Shown: positions 33,083 through 36,532 of the stretch, piece by piece | How the letters are laid out: the number at the start of each line of letters is the position of its first letter | How positions within the stretch are numbered: the first letter of the stretch is position 1 | DNA from: SG8-30 sp964406445 | Lineage (GTDB): Bacteria > Pseudomonadota > Gammaproteobacteria > Steroidobacterales > Steroidobacteraceae | DNA length: 36,532 bases | NCBI GenBank assembly: GCA_964406445.1 | Contig: CAYORU010000034.1 | Coordinates: 1 to 36,532 of the forward strand | Direction of reading: 5' to 3' | Notes under the pieces: generated by a model | Seen by the model: the letters and a program-made list of their open reading frames with translations, nothing else | What the model was told of the DNA's origin: nothing | The model's database searches: none | Position numbers and translations under genes: made by a program

Positions 33083-34258
33083 GTGGCCTTTGATCCGGAC
33101 GTCGCGACTGCGGCGTACATCGATGCGCTGGGGCCCGACGCTCTCGCCCGGGCAGCCGCCTATACCGCGGGAAATCACTGGCTCCTGCTGTGGGGACTCT
33201 GCGTCTCGGCGGCGGCGACCTGGATCGTGGTCCGCTCGGGCATCCTGGACCGTTTCGCCCGGCGACTCTCCACGCGCGGCCCGGGACCGCGCTCGCTGCT
33301 GCTCGGACTGCTGTTCTTCCTCGTTCTTTCCGCGCTCACGCTGCCCTGGGATGTCTGGGCGGAGTGGGCGCGAGAGCGCGCCTATGGCCGGACGAGCCAG
33401 TCGCTCGGCGACTTCCTCGCGCAGGCCGCCCTGGCCGCCGCCGTGTACTCGACGCTCGGCGCGGCGTTCTTCACCGGGCTCTATGCCGTGATGCGCCGGG
33501 CCGGTGGCCGCTGGTGGCTGTGGGCGGGCGGGTTCACGGCCGCCTCCCTCGCCGGCTTCCTGCTGGCCGCCCCCGTCCTGATCCAGCCGATGTTCAACGA
33601 CTATCGCCCCCTGCCGGAGGGCGAGGTCCGGGACGCGGTCGTGGCGCAGGCCCGGCAGGCCGGCGTGCCGGCGGAGCGCGTGTTCGTCTTCGACGGCTCG
33701 CGCCAGTCCAACAACTTCACGGCGAACGCCGCGGGCATCGGCGGAACTGCGCGGGTCGCGATTTCCGACGTGGCCTACAGGGGTGCGTCACTCGACGAGG
33801 TCAGGGCCGTCGTCGGCCACGAGATCGGGCACTACGTCCTGAGCCACGTGTGGAGAAACGTGCTGGTCTACTCGACGCTCTCCGTCGCGCTGTTCTGGCT
33901 GGTCGACCGGCTGTACCTGCGCTTCGCGCGGGCCTTCGGCAGCGACGCGCGCCTGCCCGACCCGGTCGGACTGCCCGTGCTCGTGTTCATGCTCGCCCTC
34001 TTCGCGCTCCTCGCGCGGCCCGTCACCAACACCTTGAGCCGCGTCGCCGAAACGGAAGCGGACCGCTACTCGCTCGAGACGGTCGGGCAACCGGATGCCC
34101 TCGCCACCGCGCTGGTCAAGACCGCGGAGTACCGCGACCCGCGGCCACACCGGCTTCAGGAGCTGCTTTTCTACACTCACCCGTCCGTGGAGCGGCGGGT
34201 GCGCATGGCGATGGAGTGGAAGGCGGCGCGAGAGTCGAACCTCGCGCCGGAACGCTGA
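33083..34258 (+). CDS. M48-family (Ste24/HtpX-type) membrane metalloprotease
   Basis: The 391-residue protein is an integral-membrane zinc protease of the M48 family. It has the M48_N-like N-terminal membrane region with several helices. The zinc-binding HEIGH is at residues 246-250, and E325 in ETEADRYS is the third ligand. Conserved VFVFDGSRQSNNFTANAAGIGGTARVAISD precedes the active site. Such proteases (Ste24-like) cleave or clear membrane proteins. I chose the GTG at 33083 with GGAG seven bases upstream; the GTG at 33080 is too close to that site. It is followed after 32 bases by the antiporter gene, probably in one operon. The substrates are unknown. Confidence 0.88.
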   Translation: MAFDPDVATAAYIDALGPDALARAAAYTAGNHWLLLWGLCVSAAATWIVVRSGILDRFARRLSTRGPGPRSLLLGLLFFLVLSALTLPWDVWAEWARERAYGRTSQSLGDFLAQAALAAAVYSTLGAAFFTGLYAVMRRAGGRWWLWAGGFTAASLAGFLLAAPVLIQPMFNDYRPLPEGEVRDAVVAQARQAGVPAERVFVFDGSRQSNNFTANAAGIGGTARVAISDVAYRGASLDEVRAVVGHEIGHYVLSHVWRNVLVYSTLSVALFWLVDRLYLRFARAFGSDARLPDPVGLPVLVFMLALFALLARPVTNTLSRVAETEADRYSLETVGQPDALATALVKTAEYRDPRPHRLQELLFYTHPSVERRVRMAMEWKAARESNLAPER

Positions 34259-34290
34259 CTCCTCGGCGGGCCGCTGCCAGGACTCGACCG

Positions 34291-35493
34291 ATGAACATCA
34301 CCGAGATCTACCTGGTCGCCCTGCTGATCATCTTCACGGTGCCTTATCTCGTCTGGCGGCTCGGCCGGACGGAGTACTTCGCGCCACTCGTGGTGGTGCA
34401 GATCGTCGCGGGCATCCTGCTGGGCCCGGGCGTGCTCGGCGCCGCGTTTCCGGACTACTACCAGTTCGTGTTCACGCCGCCGGTCGTCCAGTCGCTGAAC
34501 GGCATCGCCTGGTGGGCGGTGATGCTCTTCGTGTGGCTGGCCGGCATCGAGCTGGACCTGGGCGGCGCCTGGCGGCACCGCCGGGAGAGCACGATCACCG
34601 CGGGGCTCGCGCTCGGCGCACCGCTCGCGACCGGCTGCGCGGCGGCCGCCCTGCTGCTCGCCGCCTCCGACGGCTGGCGCGGCCCGAACGCCACGTCCTG
34701 GCAGTTCCTGCTCGGCATCGGCATGTGCTGCGCCGTCACGGCGCTGCCGATCCTCGTGCTGTTCATGCAGAAGCTCGCCATCCTGCGCGAACCGCTCGGG
34801 CAGCGGATCCTTCGCTACGCGAGCATGGACGACCTTGCGATCTGGGCGGTGCTAGCGCTGATCCTCGCGGACTGGGAGCGGGTCGGCCGGCAGGCGCTGT
34901 TCTTCGCCGCCTTCCTCGGCCTGGCCTGGGTCTTCCGCCGGTTCCTCAGCAGGCTGCCGCAGCGGGACCGCTGGTACTGTGGGCTGATATGGCTCGCCGC
35001 GGTGGCGCTCGGCGCCGACTGGTCAGGGCTGCACTACATGGTCGGCGCGTTCCTCGCCGGCGCGGTCATGGATCGCGACTGGTTCGACCACGCCGAGCTC
35101 GACGCGGTGCGCGACCACGTGCTCCTGCTGCTGATGCCGGTGTTCTTCCTGAGCACGGGCCTGCGCACCGCTTGGCAGCTGGGCGGCGCCAGCGTGTTCA
35201 TCGCGGCTTTCCTGCTGCTCGCCGCAGCGGTGGCCGGCAAGCTGCTCGGCGCCTGGCTCGCCGGCCGCATCCTCGGCTGGCAGCCGGAGGAGTATCGCCT
35301 GATCGGCTGGCTGCTCCAGACCAAGGCCCTGATCATGATCATCTTCGCCAACGTCCTGCTCGACAAGGGGCTGATCACCAGCACGACGTTCACCGCGCTG
35401 CTGCTGATGGCCGTGTTCAGCACCATGCTGACGATTCCCATGGTGACGCCGCAGCTCGCGCGCCTGCGGGCCCTGGTCGGCAAGGCGGGCTGA
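34291..35493 (+). CDS. Kef-type cation:proton antiporter (CPA2 family)
   Basis: The 400-residue protein is a hydrophobic inner-membrane transporter with about 11-13 helices. Landmarks are VVQIVAGILLGPGVLG near residue 36, LFVWLAGIELDL near 80, the paired acids D180-D181 in SMDDLAIW, and VFFLSTGL near 285-295. These are characteristic of CPA2 monovalent cation:proton antiporters (KefB/NhaS type). It lacks the cytoplasmic KTN nucleotide-binding domain of KefB/KefC, so it would not be glutathione-gated in that manner. The ATG at 34291 is 32 bases after the M48 gene. Whether it moves potassium or sodium cannot be read from the sequence. Confidence 0.88.
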   Translation: MNITEIYLVALLIIFTVPYLVWRLGRTEYFAPLVVVQIVAGILLGPGVLGAAFPDYYQFVFTPPVVQSLNGIAWWAVMLFVWLAGIELDLGGAWRHRRESTITAGLALGAPLATGCAAAALLLAASDGWRGPNATSWQFLLGIGMCCAVTALPILVLFMQKLAILREPLGQRILRYASMDDLAIWAVLALILADWERVGRQALFFAAFLGLAWVFRRFLSRLPQRDRWYCGLIWLAAVALGADWSGLHYMVGAFLAGAVMDRDWFDHAELDAVRDHVLLLLMPVFFLSTGLRTAWQLGGASVFIAAFLLLAAAVAGKLLGAWLAGRILGWQPEEYRLIGWLLQTKALIMIIFANVLLDKGLITSTTFTALLLMAVFSTMLTIPMVTPQLARLRALVGKAG

Positions 35494-35560
35494 CACACGC
35501 TCCGGCAATCATCATGGGCCCCGGGCGGCGTCTGCTGGGGCCGGGGCGGATACGCGGCCG

Positions 35561-35580
35561 ATGTAAAACATGTTTGACAT
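35561..35580. promoter_or_regulatory. Palindromic operator, upstream copy
   Basis: ATGTAAAACATGTTTGACAT is an imperfect palindrome: 9-bp arms with one mismatch around a two-base centre. It is nearly identical to the site 40 bases downstream, and it contains the TTGACA -35 hexamer of the predicted promoter. Confidence 0.7.
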
Positions 35581-35602
35581 GAGCGGCCGGTCCGCCTAGC
35601 AT
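35574..35602 (+). promoter_or_regulatory. Predicted sigma70-type promoter of the DUF2178-XRE pair
   Basis: A perfect -35 TTGACA (35574-35579) and TAGCAT (35597-35602, four of six) are separated by 17 bases. The predicted start point is near 35609. The two palindromes cover the -35 and the -10/start region, so protein bound at either would block transcription. Confidence 0.65.
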
Positions 35603-35620
35603 GTAAAACACGTTTTACAT
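35601..35620. promoter_or_regulatory. Palindromic operator, downstream copy
   Basis: ATGTAAAACACGTTTTACAT has perfect 9-bp arms (ATGTAAAAC and GTTTTACAT) around a two-base centre. It overlaps the -10 edge and the predicted start point. An ATG at 35619 lies inside it but has no ribosome-binding site. The XRE protein encoded downstream is the natural candidate to bind both sites. Confidence 0.75.
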
Positions 35621-35636
35621 GGACGGGAGCTGCGTC

Positions 35637-36116
35637 ATGTCGACCACCGAAAAACAGGCCTGGACCGAGATCGTCCTCTGGTCGGGAGCCCTCGCCTACG
35701 TCTGGATCCGCTTCACCGCCGGCTGGGACGTCGCCGGGCAGAGCTTCGGCCTCGAGATCATCGAACGGAGCGCCGCCAGCGTATTCGCGACCTACCTCGG
35801 CATCGGCCTCTTCGTGGCCGCGCTGCAGCTGGCCGTGCGCGCGATCTTCCACTCCCGTGGCGAAGATCCGGAGCTGCGCGACGAGCGCGAGCAGATGATC
35901 GAACAACGATCACGGCAGATCGGCTACTGGACCGGCATCGTGGCGGTCAACGTCATCATCGTGCACGTCATCGCGACGCAGGCGTTCGCCTTCGGCCGCG
36001 ACATGCCGCTGCAGCTCACCTCCATGACCGGCATCGTCTTCGCTCTGCTCGCCACCCTGATCATCCAGGAGGTGGTGCGCAATTGCGCCACGCTGCTGCT
36101 GCACCGGGTCACATGA
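35637..36116 (+). CDS. DUF2178-like membrane protein
   Basis: The 159-residue protein has four predicted helices (about residues 11-28, 47-68, 97-114 and 129-150). The segment DPELRDEREQMIEQRSRQIGYWTG between helices 2 and 3 is the mark of DUF2178-type proteins, whose function is unknown and which are regularly paired with a small XRE regulator. I chose the ATG at 35637 because GGGAG lies about eight bases upstream; the ATG at 35619 falls inside an operator. The gene overlaps the XRE gene by four bases (ATGA), so the two are translationally coupled and controlled by the double operator. An envelope or stress-signal role is conceivable, but not shown by the sequence. Confidence 0.82.
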   Translation: MSTTEKQAWTEIVLWSGALAYVWIRFTAGWDVAGQSFGLEIIERSAASVFATYLGIGLFVAALQLAVRAIFHSRGEDPELRDEREQMIEQRSRQIGYWTGIVAVNVIIVHVIATQAFAFGRDMPLQLTSMTGIVFALLATLIIQEVVRNCATLLLHRVT

Positions 36117-36337
36117 AGCCGGGGGAGGCCAAGGGCCACGTCGGCAACCGCATCCGGGTACTGCGGCTCGCCGCCGGGCTGTCGCAGCAGGAGCTCGCGG
36201 AGCGCGTCGGCACGACCCGCCAGACCATCAATGCCATCGAGCAGGAAAAGTACGCGCCGTCGCTCGAACTCGCCTTCCGCATTGCCGAGGCTTTCGAGGT
36301 CGGGTTCGAGGAGGTCTTCCACTATTCGGCGCGGTGA
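36113..36337 (+). CDS. Small XRE-family transcriptional regulator
   Basis: The 74-residue protein is a single Cro/CI-type helix-turn-helix domain: NRIRVLRLAAGLSQQELAERVGTTRQTINAIEQEKYAPSLELAFRIAEAFEVGFEEVF. The recognition helix is TTRQTINAIE. Compact members of this type (YozG-like) usually repress their own operon with a membrane-protein partner. The ATG at 36113 overlaps the end of the preceding gene. The two 20-bp palindromes at 35561-35620 are the likely binding sites, consistent with dimer binding and cooperative repression at a 40-base spacing. Confidence 0.88.
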   Translation: MKPGEAKGHVGNRIRVLRLAAGLSQQELAERVGTTRQTINAIEQEKYAPSLELAFRIAEAFEVGFEEVFHYSAR

Positions 36338-36394
36338 TGGGCGCGCGCCGGCGCCATGCCGCCGGCAATCCCTCCGCCACGCCATCCCGCCGCC

Positions 36395-36424
36395 TTGACG
36401 GGACGCAGGCGCGACTGAAAAAAT
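36395..36424 (+). promoter_or_regulatory. Possible tRNA-Gly promoter
   Basis: TTGACG (36395-36400) and AAAAAT (36419-36424) are spaced by 18 bases and end nine bases before the mature tRNA. The first matches five of six and the second four of six consensus positions. A GC-rich discriminator follows, as is common for stable-RNA promoters. Confidence 0.45.
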
Positions 36425-36433
36425 CGGAACTGC

Positions 36434-36507
36434 GCGGGTGTAGTTCAATGGTAGAACTGCAGCTTCCCAAGCTGCTAACGTGGGTTCGATTCCCATCACC
36501 CGCTCCA
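36434..36507 (+). tRNA. tRNA-Gly(CCC)
   Basis: The 74-base gene folds as a complete cloverleaf. The acceptor arms are GCGGGTG (36434-36440) and CACCCGC (36497-36503), followed by T and an encoded CCA. The anticodon stem GCAGC/GCTGC carries loop TTCCCAA, with anticodon CCC at 36466-36468 reading GGG glycine codons. The T-arm contains GGTTCGATTCC. The sequence closely resembles E. coli tRNA-Gly(CCC). Confidence 0.97.
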
Positions 36508-36532
36508 CTGCATCATTCTGCGGACTTCCGCA

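Noticed and set aside
35619..35621. ATG at 35619 as the start of the DUF2178-like gene
   Set aside because: It lies inside the palindromic operator and has no ribosome-binding site; the ATG at 35637 has one.

Overview
The window is high-GC DNA from a Gram-negative bacterium. TonB-dependent receptors, lipoprotein and RND efflux genes, ahpCF, sodB and hut genes together suggest a gammaproteobacterium, perhaps of the Xanthomonadales, Nevskiales or Steroidobacter type. That placement is an inference from gene content. Coding density is high and no gap without a gene exceeds about 275 bases. I see no insertion sequence, phage gene, integrase or CRISPR array.

Layout. (1) 1-1104: the 3' part of the ABC-F gene ybiT. 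(2) 1154-3503: ahpC-ahpF on the minus strand, with a near-perfect 37-bp OxyR operator and a long hairpin between the two genes; a small VOC-family protein lies at 3610-3978. (3) 4252-5022: two small secreted plus-strand proteins with Cys or His/Met residues suggestive of metal binding. (4) 5132-16206: a nine-gene minus-strand run, read from right to left as two PepSY-type membrane proteins, hutC, hutU, hutH, a TonB-dependent receptor, two DUF4198 periplasmic proteins and a secreted zincin protease. A perfect 14-bp palindrome of HutC type (16262-16275) lies just upstream of the first gene. (5) 16414-17334: a LysR regulator. (6) 17328-26869, minus strand: a second TonB-dependent receptor followed by a lipoprotein, a TolC-like channel, an adaptor, a heavy-metal RND pump and a small His-led periplasmic protein. 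(7) 27079-32282, plus strand: an AapJQMP-type amino-acid ABC importer in which the two permeases are fused into one polypeptide and a cystathionine beta-lyase-like gene sits between permease and ATPase. (8) sodB, an M48 protease and a Kef-type antiporter. (9) 35561-36337: a DUF2178-like membrane protein and XRE regulator pair behind two 20-bp palindromes overlapping a good sigma70-type promoter. (10) tRNA-Gly(CCC) at the end.

How the genes may work together. The most interesting unit is the nine-gene cluster. It combines the first two histidine-catabolic enzymes and their urocanate-responsive repressor with outer-membrane uptake, periplasmic DUF4198 proteins whose mature form probably starts with histidine, PepSY membrane proteins and a secreted protease. 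hutI, hutG and hutF are not in the window. A reasonable hypothesis is acquisition of histidine, His-containing peptides or a metal-histidine complex, with the histidine then broken down. The second receptor cluster joins an importer-type receptor with a metal exporter, so the window as a whole is rich in metal-handling and peroxide/superoxide-defence genes.
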